This document shows positions 1-9,500 of a DNA stretch of 64,000 nucleotides, in pieces. This stretch comes from Paenibacillus wulumuqiensis. GTDB lineage: Bacteria > Bacillota > Bacilli > Paenibacillales > Paenibacillaceae. The position numbers and the translations under genes are program-made. Numbering within the stretch: the first letter of the stretch is position 1; the number at the start of each line of letters is the position of its first letter. The notes below the pieces were generated by a model. It saw only the letters and a list, made by a program, of their open reading frames with translations, was not told where the DNA came from and ran no database searches. Location: NCBI RefSeq assembly GCF_000971965.1, contig NZ_LAQP01000001.1, positions 806,001 to 870,000 of the forward strand, read 5' to 3'.

Positions 1-1234
1 GGTCTACCTTTTCCCCCGTCTCGATCAGGCGGCGTACCGGTGCTCCGGTATCGGTACCACCACGTGCATGGATACGTTCCGCCTGGCTCATAATGCTGTC
101 ACGGCGTGAAGGCCTGGCGTCTTCCACCAGTGTATCAAACAGCCAGAAGAGCGAGCTGCCATCGGTCTTTTTGTACAATGCCAGTGCAAAGATCGATCCG
201 GTCTGCAAATACTCACCGGTCATCGAACCGGAAATATCGAGGAAGATCGCTGTCCGTCCCGGCAGATCCGGCAGGTTATCAAAACTCAGATCCACCGCTT
301 TACGAAGAGTATCCCGCAGATCGGGGTGGTTCACTTCTGTAAAAGCTTTAGCAAAGCGAAACGGTAAAATTCGCGCCTTGCGCAGTGCCTGGGCATCGGT
401 CAAGCGTTTCTGTACGTATTTCAGGTTCTTTTTCCGGCTGAATACTCCATGCCGATCGAGCGTATTCAGATGGCGCAGCAGTGCAAAAGCAGGCATTTCC
501 TTCATCAGTGTCTGCCAGATACCGCGTGTTGGCGAGATGGCGCTGGTCACTGCTTCGTAGGGCAGCTTGCCTTCCTGGATCAGCCGGATGCGTTCATTGT
601 CATCGGTGGCTTTTTTGAGCTTTTCCAGTGCTTCGATCTGGGGAAGCAGCGCCAGGTTGCTCTTCTGACCGCGCAAATACCGGTATAGCGCCTGCTGCTG
701 CAGATTGACCGGCTTTGGATGGGCAGTAGCGATGGCATCACCCAGGCTAAAGCCGCGTCCACGGCCGTTATATTTAAGCGCCCAGTATTCGCTCGTTTGT
801 CCGAGGAAATGGGCGACCTGCCGTTTGACGGCACGTCCTCCCTGCCCGCGACGCATCGCTCGCAGAATCGTCAGAAAATCCGCCAGATCGGACGGTATAC
901 GGACTACCTGTGGAAATACGGCTGCAAACAGGTTGGGATGCGCGCCTGACAATACGGCCAGACCATACAATGGCTGCAGCCGCATAAAACCTTCATTGCG
1001 CGCGTAAATCAGCGCTTTGGCCATAAATTCCGGATTCAGCTCCACCATGCCCTGGTGAATCGATTGCGCCTGGGCCAGCAGTTCCTGAGTATTGGCATAA
1101 AAGGTGTTGCTGAATGTGTTGGTTAGCAGCAGCTGCAGATATTCCTCTTCGATGCTGCGGTTATAGGCGACGAAGCCTTCTTTATTGGTTGTTGTAGCGA
1201 TTCCGTTGGTGAACAGTTTTTTGGCATGGCTCAT
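1..1234 (-). CDS. rsr: Ro60-family RNA-binding protein (TROVE plus vWA), 3' end outside window
   Basis: The gene runs off the left edge; 411 codons are visible. The start ATG at 1232-1234 follows AAGGAGGA about ten bases upstream. Residues roughly 20-300 look like the HEAT-like TROVE ring that in known Ro proteins holds misfolded RNA and Y RNA. The next part begins a von Willebrand A domain with the MIDAS residues D333, S335 and S337 (FLDISGSM) and a GGTDTGAP threonine motif near 392-399. Bacterial Ro (Rsr) proteins act with Y RNAs and with nucleases such as PNPase in RNA quality control and stress survival. A Y-RNA-like gene lies about 350 bases upstream on the same strand, which supports the call strongly. 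The C-terminus and any downstream partner such as rtcB cannot be seen. Confidence 0.93.
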   Translation of the reverse strand, partial: MSHAKKLFTNGIATTTNKEGFVAYNRSIEEEYLQLLLTNTFSNTFYANTQELLAQAQSIHQGMVELNPEFMAKALIYARNEGFMRLQPLYGLAVLSGAHPNLFAAVFPQVVRIPSDLADFLTILRAMRRGQGGRAVKRQVAHFLGQTSEYWALKYNGRGRGFSLGDAIATAHPKPVNLQQQALYRYLRGQKSNLALLPQIEALEKLKKATDDNERIRLIQEGKLPYEAVTSAISPTRGIWQTLMKEMPAFALLRHLNTLDRHGVFSRKKNLKYVQKRLTDAQALRKARILPFRFAKAFTEVNHPDLRDTLRKAVDLSFDNLPDLPGRTAIFLDISGSMTGEYLQTGSIFALALYKKTDGSSLFWLFDTLVEDARPSRRDSIMSQAERIHARGGTDTGAPVRRLIETGEKVD

Positions 1235-1462
1235 GGTGGGGGCTCCTCCTTATACTGGGTTGTATGTAAATGGTGTGTTGATGTAGCTGCTGGTATATGG
1301 TTGTGAGCTGCACCGCTTCGGAAAGAGATTCTATCATTCTCTCCGGTTAAGCATGAGGATCTTGAATGACCGATGAATCGGTCGATCCCCGTGCTTAAAT
1401 GTCGGTCGTTGGTAGAATTCTCTTTCCTTCGCTCTGTGCAGGATTACTTCTGTTGCAGGATA

Positions 1463-1554
1463 TCTACTTCTACTTCTACTTCTACTTCTACTTCTACTTC
1501 TACTTCTACTTCTACTTCTACTTCTACTTCTACTTCTACTTCTACTTCTACTTC
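1463..1554. repeat. Hexanucleotide tandem repeat (TCTACT), about 15 copies
   Basis: About 92 bases of nearly perfect TCTACT units lie between the Y-RNA-like gene and the Ro60 start codon. On the transcribed (minus) strand the array is the purine-rich AGTAGA repeat, about 230 bases before the Ro60 ATG. Short ORFs through it (Ser-Thr or Phe-Tyr repeats on the plus strand) have no ribosome binding site and are repeat artefacts. The rest of 1235-1587 holds no gene that I can support, only a small GACCGA/TCGGTC hairpin at 1368-1383. Such arrays change copy number readily. Confidence 0.95.
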
Positions 1555-1587
1555 CTAAATTATGCTGTGGATGATTTTAAAATGGTA

Positions 1588-1728
1588 CATACCCGAGGAA
1601 GTTAAGGTGAAAAGGTTCAATACCGCTCTACCTGCTGAGCTATTCCGCCATGAACGGCGGAAGCCGGACTCGAACCGGCGACCTGTCGATTAACAGTCGA
1701 AGTAACCCTTTCAGGCGCCTCGGGTATG
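1588..1728 (-). ncRNA. yrlA: YrlA-type Y RNA with a permuted tRNA(Asn)-like module
   Basis: On the minus strand the ends form a perfect 11-bp stem (1728-1718 with 1598-1588), followed by an 8-bp inner stem (1711-1704 with 1617-1610, one G-U). These would be the Ro-binding arm. The interior holds tRNA parts in permuted order: an anticodon-like hairpin (1700-1686) with 7-nt loop CUGUUAA; a T arm (1679-1663, loop UUCGAGU); the acceptor 3' strand UUCCGCC (1662-1656); a 6-nt loop; the acceptor 5' strand GGCGGAA (1649-1643); and a D arm (1640-1625, loop with GG). Acceptor, T and D stems pair perfectly. YrlA RNAs are known Ro partners with a tRNA-mimic module, and a Ro60 gene lies just downstream. 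The exact ends and promoter are uncertain. A linear tRNA gene is excluded by the arm order. Confidence 0.9.
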
Positions 1729-1953
1729 GGGAGCACAGCAGACAGTGCGGCTGATATAGTGGCTGCTGCAACTGCTCTGGTCTCCTGTTATTTTACTGGA
1801 GTGCGCAGATGCAGTGTTGTATCTGACCTGTCGCTGCTGTTGTGTTCCCTTTGATGTACCTATCTTCTCATCCAGGGCAGCTTACGAACAGGGCGCAAGT
1901 ATGGCGACAATCAAGAAATGGGATATATTCACTTCTATATATAGCGCAGGAGT

Positions 1954-1981
1954 TTGTAAAAGTGAACTGGTCTGCTACAAT
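1954..1981 (+). promoter_or_regulatory. Candidate sigma-A promoter of the WYL pair
   Basis: TTGTAA (1954-1959) and TACAAT (1976-1981) are spaced by 16 bases and sit about 80 bases before the WYL start. The rest of 1729-2064 holds no gene; it must also carry the minus-strand promoter of the Y RNA, but I could not pick a convincing one. Confidence 0.5.
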
Positions 1982-2064
1982 AAGAAAATATTTTCCCGGC
2001 AGTTACGTCTGGAGATAGAGGGTGTATTTAAACGACCTGTAGATGGATGGAGGTACCCTATACG

Positions 2065-3372
2065 ATGGCTAAAGAAAGCTTTGATAAAGAAATCCAGTTT
2101 CTGCGGCTGCTGGCGTTGACCGGTGGCAATTATGATCGTCAGCAGTTTGCCGGGAGGCTGGGCATATCCGTACATACATTTGACAAAACGATCCGCCGAT
2201 TGAAGGAAGTAAATGGCGATGCGGACTTTGCGGACCTGTTCCGTTACAATTACGCCGATTCGGCGGAGCCGGTGCTGCTGTTTCTGTACCGCGCCAAATC
2301 GATGAAGGAATCCGAAACTCGGCGGCTGCCGGTGATTCTGACCGCGCTCAAGCAGGAACCGATGACAGCAGCGTCTCTGCTGGATGTATGCGATGAGCAG
2401 CTGGTGGACAGTGCGGCTGCCCCGCCGGATGAGAAGACCATTCGGTCCGATCTGCGCTATCTGGAAGAGATCGGTGTGATTTGTCGTGAACCGGGCGGTC
2501 GACCCTACCGTTACAGATTGAATAATGATCTGACCGACTGTCTGTCGAGAGAGGAATTAATCGAGCTGTATGAATTTGTGGATATTATGGCAAATACGCA
2601 GATTCCCTCTGTCCAGGGCTATCTGCTGCGTGATAATCTCAAAAAGGCACTCAAAGCAACCTCTTCCGAACAGCTGGAAGACAGCTGGCAGGAGGAATGG
2701 CGGGAGCCGTTCAGCTATCGCTACCATTATGATGCGCGTATTCTCGACGAAGCGCATCTGTATACGCTGCTGCGTATGATCCGGGAGCAGCGGTATATTT
2801 CCTTTCAGTATTATACGCCCAGCCGCAAGCGCAGTTATACGGCGCAAAATACCAACCCGCTGTTCAGCCGGGCAAGTGAGCCAAGACGCCAGCATATGCT
2901 GCCGTTGCGAGTTGTCTATGATCATCAGTATGGCCGCTGGTATCTGCTCGGGACGACGCGGGGCGGTCGAATCGTTAAATTCCGGATGGATGGCATCGTG
3001 GATATCATCGCTGAGGAAGAGGCCGATAAACTTTTATTTGATGAGTATGTATCCAGGCTGGATGAACGTACCCGGTACAGCTGGCTGGTCGATACGAGCC
3101 GTACGGTTACCGTGCGGGCACGCTTTTTCAAACCGCTGCCGCCGCAAAATGACTTTATCCAGGAGCGGGTGCGCATGCAGGGCCAGTGGGGCTGCATTAC
3201 CGAAGAGGATCAATATAGCTTTATCTATGAGATTCAGGTCAATGGTTATACCGAGATCCGTCCGTGGCTGCGCAGCTTCGGCTCCAGCTGTGAAGTGCTG
3301 GAACCTGCACCGCTGCGGGAATCGCTGATTGAGGAATGGAAGGAGCTGATGAACGACTATGAATCTGTTTGA
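2065..3372 (+). CDS. WYL-domain transcriptional regulator
   Basis: This 435-residue protein has an N-terminal helix-turn-helix-like segment (about residues 8-50, with LGISVHTFDKTIRRLKE) and a C-terminal WYL domain. The WYL signature GRWYLLG lies near residue 290 and is followed by a basic VKFRMD strand. WYL proteins are ligand-responsive regulators, often linked to defence or nucleic-acid-damage loci; the ligand here is unknown. I chose the ATG at 2065 because GGAGG (2049-2053) lies 11 bases before it; an upstream in-frame ATG at 2047 would overlap this site. Its stop overlaps the next gene, so the two are probably translationally coupled. It is the obvious candidate regulator for the Ro60/Y RNA and MoxR blocks that flank it. 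Confidence 0.85.
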   Translation: MAKESFDKEIQFLRLLALTGGNYDRQQFAGRLGISVHTFDKTIRRLKEVNGDADFADLFRYNYADSAEPVLLFLYRAKSMKESETRRLPVILTALKQEPMTAASLLDVCDEQLVDSAAAPPDEKTIRSDLRYLEEIGVICREPGGRPYRYRLNNDLTDCLSREELIELYEFVDIMANTQIPSVQGYLLRDNLKKALKATSSEQLEDSWQEEWREPFSYRYHYDARILDEAHLYTLLRMIREQRYISFQYYTPSRKRSYTAQNTNPLFSRASEPRRQHMLPLRVVYDHQYGRWYLLGTTRGGRIVKFRMDGIVDIIAEEEADKLLFDEYVSRLDERTRYSWLVDTSRTVTVRARFFKPLPPQNDFIQERVRMQGQWGCITEEDQYSFIYEIQVNGYTEIRPWLRSFGSSCEVLEPAPLRESLIEEWKELMNDYESV

Positions 3373-4168
3373 GAAAATATTCAGCTACCAGCTCGCTTCC
3401 CGGCTGGAAGAGACGGCGACCTATACACTGACTTCCCAGGAAAGAGCCTGGCTGAAAATGATGCTGGAGCAGCCAGCTGCTGCCAGTGCGCTGGAAGAGA
3501 CTACTTTACATAAAATTGCGGATTGTCTGCTGGAAGAAGAAATCCCTCATCTGCAAAATGCACTGGTCGAAAAAGCCGGTGCTGCGGATGGACAGACCTA
3601 CTCTCCGCTGCTCCGTCCGCTGCGCCGCATTATGCGCCGACGCCAGTCCATGATGATCCAGCGGCTGAACAAGCATGGACAGCTCATTGCACCGCAGTAC
3701 GGTGTACCGTGGAAACTGGAATTTTCCATGGCAAGACGTGAATGGTATCTGCTCTGGTATAATCTGCGTACCCGCGCAGCCATGACCACCCGGCTGGTTC
3801 ATATTCAGTCGCTGGAAGAACAATCGCTGCCGGAAGAGCAGTATGAGCCGATCTGCCAGCGTATGCAGGAGATCTGTACGGTGGAAAGGCAGGAAGCGGT
3901 AATTCAGCTGCTGCCGATCTACAATATGGAACTGACGCGGATTTTGCATGCTTTTTCCTGTTTTGACAAGCGTGTGGAGTTCGCTGAAGACGAGCAGACG
4001 TATTATATTCATCTGAATTTCGCCGCGAATGAGAGTGAATATATGCTGAATCGCCTGCGATTTCTCGGCAAACGGGTACGTGTTATCCAGGGCGATTATC
4101 TGAAGCACCGGATGCGGGAGACCTCCATGAAGGCGCTGGCCCGGTATGGTATTAAAGTGCAGGGATAG
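3359..4168 (+). CDS. Second WYL-like protein, coupled to the first
   Basis: This 269-residue protein starts at an ATG inside the last codons of the preceding WYL gene, a 14-base overlap typical of a co-translated pair. AAGGAG lies 13 bases upstream. A divergent WYL-type core is visible around residues 115-150 (REWYLLWYNLR followed by TTRLVHIQSL). I see no clear helix-turn-helix at the N-terminus, which is helical and acidic. A plausible role is a ligand-sensing partner that forms a heteromer with the first protein, but this is inference. Transcription ends at a strong terminator shared with the converging operon. Confidence 0.7.
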   Translation: MNLFEKIFSYQLASRLEETATYTLTSQERAWLKMMLEQPAAASALEETTLHKIADCLLEEEIPHLQNALVEKAGAADGQTYSPLLRPLRRIMRRRQSMMIQRLNKHGQLIAPQYGVPWKLEFSMARREWYLLWYNLRTRAAMTTRLVHIQSLEEQSLPEEQYEPICQRMQEICTVERQEAVIQLLPIYNMELTRILHAFSCFDKRVEFAEDEQTYYIHLNFAANESEYMLNRLRFLGKRVRVIQGDYLKHRMRETSMKALARYGIKVQG

Positions 4169-4283
4169 AGGATGTTCATTGTGATCAGGGACCAACCTTG
4201 TTCAGGTATAGATTATGTATGGATCTACCTCATTTATTTAGGTGTGATCAACTTATTGATTTCATACAAAGGATATTTCGTAC

Positions 4284-4323
4284 AAAAAAAGCCTTGTCCG
4301 ATCAAAACCGGATAAGGCTTTTT
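4284..4323. terminator. Bidirectional intrinsic terminator between the WYL pair and the MoxR operon
   Basis: A stem with AAGCCTTGTCCG and CGGATAAGGCTT arms around a short loop is flanked by an A run on the left and a T run on the right. It can stop the plus-strand WYL transcript and the converging minus-strand operon. Confidence 0.9.
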
Positions 4324-4332
4324 GATATTTCT

Positions 4333-4611
4333 TTACTCTGTCCAGGAGGCTTGAGCCATCTGGACATAAGCGGACAGCCGGAAATAGTCAGGCAGTACTT
4401 CTTGCCCCACCTGTCCCATTAGTACCGTCTGTCCGCTATCTGCCAACTGTATGAGCAGACGGGATAGTTCATCCATATGCAGCTGCCCTGCCCGCTCGGC
4501 CTGGGTACGGAGCTGCTCCAGATCGCGGGGAGATAACTGGTTAATCCCGCGCAGCATCATTCCATTCAGCCAATCCTGAATGGCAGCGGTTAAATGTTGA
4601 ATTTCCTGCAT
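4333..4611 (-). CDS. Unrecognised 92-residue protein, last gene of the MoxR/vWA operon
   Basis: I do not recognise a family. The protein is mostly helical by composition, acidic, with no signal peptide, membrane segment or cysteine. It starts at an ATG preceded by AAAGGTGA at good spacing and sits 42 bases after the SWIM-protein gene, just before the terminator, so it belongs to the operon. I know of no equivalent in the E. coli yeh cluster. It may be an adaptor or a lineage-specific subunit. Confidence 0.7.
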   Translation of the reverse strand: MQEIQHLTAAIQDWLNGMMLRGINQLSPRDLEQLRTQAERAGQLHMDELSRLLIQLADSGQTVLMGQVGQEVLPDYFRLSAYVQMAQASWTE

Positions 4612-4653
4612 GAGTGTTCACCTTTTCCATAATACATAATCATGCCGTACTGA

Positions 4654-6429
4654 CTATTCATCCAGCCTGAGATGGCTGATCGACTGTCCCTTGAGGAAGC
4701 TGATCGGATACAGATGCGCACCTTCCGCCCGTACAAGCACCATCATGTCATTTGACATCTGCTTTGGATTGGTCTTCTCCAGCTTGCGGATCGTCCGCTG
4801 CCATTCCTGATGATAGGGTACGACCAGTGTTACCATGCTGCCGGACTTCAGTATGCCGTGAAGCAGCAGATTCTGAGAAGCCGGATCAAAAGTAATCTCC
4901 TGAATGGATGCCAGCGCCAGCAGCAGAATTCGGGGCTTCCGATCTCCAAACAGTGTAACCTGGGTATGCAGCTGCGCCTGATTCAGTTCCTGAACCGCAT
5001 AATGACCAAAGTCTATCTCTTCGACCGGTATACGCTCCAGCGATTCAACCTTCGTCCCTTCGGCGGCGGATATCCGGTGATCCCGGTTAATCTTCACATT
5101 ACGGAAGTTCCATTGCCCGGCGGCCAGCTGTTTCATGGACAGACTCGCCCGCCATGGAGAACGGTCATTGTACTCCGCATTATACTGGAAAGTGGTTTCC
5201 TGATAGTAGACAGGCCGGGCATCGGTGTAGGTATACATCTGCATCTCGTCCGGACAGTAAAAGTAATAGGTGATTCCCCTGTAACCGGAACGGGTCTCCC
5301 ACGGCTCCGCTCCCAGCGCATACAACTGAAGCTGTAAACGCTCGTAATAGCGGGTACGGAAGCTGCCGGCCAGCTGCGCCCGTTGACTGGCGGTCAGGTC
5401 CTGTTCCCATGCTTCCAGCATCAGATAGACCTCGGTCAGTCTGTTCATCAGCGTATTCATATCAAAGCGCACATGCCGTGCAAAGAACAGCTCCAGTTCC
5501 CCCCGGATTCCCCGCAGCGTACGCTCCAGATTGGGAAGCTCTTCACTGCGTGCGGTAATTGCCAGTGTCTCCAGCCGGGCCATGATCGTCTGCGGCAGCC
5601 GGGCGAGTCCGGTCTGACTGATATCGGTAATCAGCTTGCGGCATTCTTGGATTGCACTGGAGGAGATTTGTACCGGATAGCTCGACTCCTCCAGCAGCTT
5701 CCGCTCTTCCCTCCCCTGCAGCGCACGATAACGCAGGATTGCTTCCAGTTTGTAAAGCGAGACACGACTGGCGATATCCCGCTTATTGCAGAGCGCCTTT
5801 TGCAAATCCGATTCCCGCCCAAAGGAAACTTCCACCTGCTGGGACTCTAATACAACGGTCAGCAGGGTATCTTGGATAACAGAAATGTTTTCTTTTAGAC
5901 TGAGCCTGAAATCGACCTCCGCGATCTGCGACGTCGTATAGGAGCGAAGCAGTTCCGACAGCGGTGTATCCAGCAGCCACTCGAATCCGGAGTCAGAGAC
6001 GGATTGGGCAGACATACCGGTGAGCGAAGCAGACGATTCCTGTACGGTCCCCTCAGCATGTTCTCCATGTTCTCCATGTTCTCCATGTTCTCCATGTTCT
6101 CCATGTTCTCCATGTTCTCCATGTTCTCCATGTTCTCCATGAATAGGATGACGCTGTTCATACAAAATTGCCAGCAAAATATGACGACAGATTTTATCGG
6201 CAGGACAGCTGCACACGGCCTGATCCAGCGTATCGGCCAGCATACATACGGTTCCGTCACTCAGTGTGCACTGTACCTGTTCCTGCTCTGTCCATGCATA
6301 TTCTGCGGTGATGCCTTTGTCCATGTCCTTGAGCGCACGATTATACAGACCTTTATTCGCATAACGAATTAGATAGTCCTCTGTACATTCATTGATAAAA
6401 TGACGGAATCGTATTGAAAATGGCTGCAT
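4654..6429 (-). CDS. SWIM zinc-finger protein (YehQ-like) with an HGE repeat
   Basis: This 591-residue protein carries an N-terminal SWIM motif: C73-x-C75 followed by C81-x-H83 ([11 protein letters not shown]), a zinc-binding module thought to bind nucleic acid or protein. About fifteen residues later comes a His-Gly-Glu tripeptide repeat of about nine copies. The remaining 450 residues are a long region without a motif I can name, as in YehQ. The start ATG at 6429 has AAGGAG seven bases upstream; a GTG at 6447 would contain that site and is rejected. It lies 84 bases after the DUF4132 gene in the operon. SWIM proteins regularly accompany MoxR/vWA pairs of the YehL type. Confidence 0.85.
   Translation of the reverse strand: MQPFSIRFRHFINECTEDYLIRYANKGLYNRALKDMDKGITAEYAWTEQEQVQCTLSDGTVCMLADTLDQAVCSCPADKICRHILLAILYEQRHPIHGEHGEHGEHGEHGEHGEHGEHGEHGEHAEGTVQESSASLTGMSAQSVSDSGFEWLLDTPLSELLRSYTTSQIAEVDFRLSLKENISVIQDTLLTVVLESQQVEVSFGRESDLQKALCNKRDIASRVSLYKLEAILRYRALQGREERKLLEESSYPVQISSSAIQECRKLITDISQTGLARLPQTIMARLETLAITARSEELPNLERTLRGIRGELELFFARHVRFDMNTLMNRLTEVYLMLEAWEQDLTASQRAQLAGSFRTRYYERLQLQLYALGAEPWETRSGYRGITYYFYCPDEMQMYTYTDARPVYYQETTFQYNAEYNDRSPWRASLSMKQLAAGQWNFRNVKINRDHRISAAEGTKVESLERIPVEEIDFGHYAVQELNQAQLHTQVTLFGDRKPRILLLALASIQEITFDPASQNLLLHGILKSGSMVTLVVPYHQEWQRTIRKLEKTNPKQMSNDMMVLVRAEGAHLYPISFLKGQSISHLRLDE
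6061..6141. repeat. Nine perfect copies of a 9-bp repeat inside the SWIM gene
   Basis: TTCTCCATG is repeated nine times exactly (CATGGAGAA on the coding strand, His-Gly-Glu). Because the unit is a multiple of three, copy-number changes lengthen or shorten the linker without breaking the frame. The Met-Glu-Asn and Met-Phe-Ser ORFs through the same bases are shadows. Confidence 0.97.
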
Positions 6430-6513
6430 CCCCCTTCTCCTTCCCACTTACTGCGCCAACTTCCGGCAGACTGCTTATTGACACTGCTCGTCCGAAATGG
6501 CGAATTGGCCGAT

Positions 6514-9500
6514 TTAATCGATTTGTCCGGCAGCGCGCAAAATATCATATACCGTCTCGCTGAATATTCTGCGAGGAATCTCGCCCAGTTTTTTGGCTTT
6601 GACCGGATCATAGTAGTAATAGCCGCTCTGGCTGTTCTTATTGAAGAAACAAAGCGTTTCCAGCGTAATATCTTCCATACCTTCATAATAGGAGATGCTT
6701 GTACCACTGAAGTGCAGCTGGGCCAGCAAATCACCGTAATCTTTGTACAGCTCGTAATACACGCCTCCATCTTCGGCCATGCTTTTGTACCAGCCGTACT
6801 TCTCCAGCGCTTTCGGGAATCCGGTTGGCGAGAATTCGTCCTGCGGCAGTCCGGTCCATTCCTTCATATTCTGCTGCTCTTCTTCCACGATATAGATCTG
6901 TCGTTCCAGCTGTGTAAATGGCTGGCTGATCTCATAATCGTCGAGTTGGTTTTTCCAATCGGCAATCTGCTGTGCAGTCATTTCCAGCGGGTGTACCAGG
7001 CCAACCGTATCGGTCGGCTGCAGTTCGTATTCGTCCTCATCGACCGTGTTGAATGTGCCGTCATCCATATAACGGAACATCTCGGTCAATTGTCCATCCT
7101 CATAGATGCCCCAGATCAATCCGACAGCAAACTGGCGCATGATCATATTATTCACAAACAGGTCGGACCATTCATCCTGTGCCCACAGTCGGCGTTTGGA
7201 CAGCGATTCCTCCAGCCGCTGCGATTGCAGGGTCACCATCGTTTTCAGATCCTTTTTGAGCTGGGTGAAGCGTGCTTTGGACTGTTTGGCCAGTTCGGCA
7301 TCATCCTTTTGTCCGGGAGCCGGCAGACTTTTGACGGTTTTACCATTCTCCTCGTTGATCACGGCCAGCTGCAGATCGCTATTGACTTTGACGGTAAAAG
7401 AACGCTCGCCGTAACTGAACTGCTGCTCGCCTCTGGCGTCAAATCCCAGGGAAGTGACCAGACGGTCGGCCAGCTGCTCGGGAGTCAGGTTCATATTCTC
7501 CGCAGACAGCTGCAGGGCCTCAAAGGCAGCATTTTTCACCTGGCGATTCTTGATCGTGCGGGACAGACGATCGATCAGCATCAGTGCGGACACATCATTC
7601 AGATAAGCGAGTACCTTGACCGACTCGGCAGCAATCACGCCCCGGCTGCTCTCGGTCCATTCCTTGATCTGACGACCCAGCAGATCGATTAGACGGCGAT
7701 CTCCATACATGGATGCCAGATACAATATCCACTTCTCCTTGGCAGGCGCACCCTGCTGAATCCATATCTGTACCAATTCCAGCGCAAAGTCGGCCAGTGA
7801 AGTCGGTGAAGCGTACTGCTTGACTTCATGCAGCTGTTCATTGGGAGCAGCAGTATAATCTAGAGATTGCAGCAGCATGTAACGCTTGATCTCGTCATCC
7901 AGCGGCTGTCCATCCAGATGCTGCAGCTGCGGCAGACGATCGACAGGCAGCCAGTCCAGTCGGCTGCGCTTCCTGGTATCTGCTGCAGCAGCCAGGGCGG
8001 CATGGGCCACTTCGGGACGCTGCCCCAGCGTATCCATAAATACCTGGATCAAAGAGCGCAGCGTCTCGGATTTCTCAGCAGCCAGCAGTGTCGTATAAGC
8101 CTGCTCGACATGATCACTGCTGCGCAGTGCATCCAGCACCATCTCCTTGACGCTGGCTCTTTTCTCCTGCCGGTAAATACTCATATACAGTTCATTATCA
8201 GCGAACCGGGAGAACTCGGCGCGTGACAGCGCATTGATTCGTTTGGAAGAATCAGCCAGTCCAAGCCGGATCGCCTGGGATAACTGGTCCGTACCCAGCT
8301 GAGCACGCTCTGCAAATACCGTCTCCAGTACTGCAGCACGTCCATCCGTCGGCAGCTCATTATAATACTGCAGACTCTGCGGGATATGACTGCGTACGAT
8401 GCTGGTATAAGCTGGAGCCGGAATGGAAGTATAATAATAAGACGCCTGTCCATTCAGCATCAGCATATGCTTTAGCAGGTTATCCGTATCCACCTCCGAA
8501 TCATCCTGATACGCTTCCAGTACACGCTGTCCATCGAAAAAAGGAGAACGGTACAGCTCGGATAATATATTCAGCAGCCACTCCGGCTGATTCGCAATAA
8601 GGAGAAAGCGCCGGAACAATTCGGACTTCACCGGAAGGAAGGCAATTGCCGTGAACAGTAAACGATCCTTTGGATTGCGGCCCGATCCTCTCCAGATGGA
8701 GTTAACCTGATCGTCCTGGATCAGACTTTCCAGTTGGATCTCCCCGGCCATATAACGGCCCAGCTTGCGCCCAGGCGTATTGCTGTATACTTTGTCTGCT
8801 GCCACATCCAGCACGAACTGTTCCAGACAGGCTTGATCTACAGGCAGCAGGTTCTGCTCGGTCAGGATTTTGTAGATACATGCCTTGATTAGTGGATGTC
8901 TGGCAATCTCCAGCGCACGGCGCGCACGATCCGGATCACCGGTAACTTCCGCTCGTATGGAACTCCATGAAGGCATATAGCTGTCGAGTTCCTGCCGCAG
9001 CAGTACGATCAGATCATATGGCTCGTCCAGCGGCACTATGCCATCGAACAGTACATGTGCATTGGCGGAGCGCCCTTCCAGAGAAAGAAGATATCCGCGT
9101 ACTTCCATCGGCAGAATGGCATACAGCTGCCGAACGGCGTTAAGCATCATGACTCCATCATTACCGGGATTGGCAAGCAGCTGTGTTTTGCTTCCACGGC
9201 TGTTAAGTATGTAGAAAAAGGCAGCATGCACCTGTATCATGCTCTGATAAAATTGCTCCCGGCTCAGATCGCTTTCAGCCGGTAACGATTGACCTGCAAA
9301 ATCTTTTTCACGAAGTTCAGCCCGCTTGCCGTTCAGCAATTCCGGTTCCAGATCCAGAGCGGACAGGTGATCATTCATCGGCAGCTTGCCCAGTACAATA
9401 GGTTCTATAATCTGCTTCAATTCCAATTGCAGCTGCTGCTCATCTTCTGTCAGCACTGCCTGCAGCAGCGATGGCAGCTGCTCAACCAACGAACTCACAT

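Noticed and set aside
1373-1605. Ser-Thr and Phe-Tyr repeat ORFs on the plus strand
   Set aside because: Pure translation of the hexanucleotide array, with no ribosome binding site.
1621-1700. A tRNA gene on the minus strand
   Set aside because: All tRNA arms are present but in permuted order, with the acceptor ends joined by six bases and no linear 5'-to-CCA arrangement. The Y-RNA stem and adjacent Ro60 explain it better.
1729-1800. Sigma-54 promoter for the Y RNA, as in RtcR-controlled loci
   Set aside because: No GG..TTGC pair at the required spacing and no RtcR-like gene in the window.
2047-2064. Upstream start for the first WYL gene
   Set aside because: The ATG at 2047 overlaps the GGAGG that serves the ATG at 2065.
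5895-6372. MEN-repeat (minus) and MFS-repeat (plus) ORFs
   Set aside because: Out-of-frame readings of the HGE repeat inside the SWIM gene, which has the better start and conserved motif.
6478-7692. 404-residue plus-strand ORF
   Set aside because: Lies antisense within the DUF4132 gene; composition and lack of a binding site mark it as a shadow. The same holds for the 393-residue ORF at 12541-13722 opposite DUF5682.
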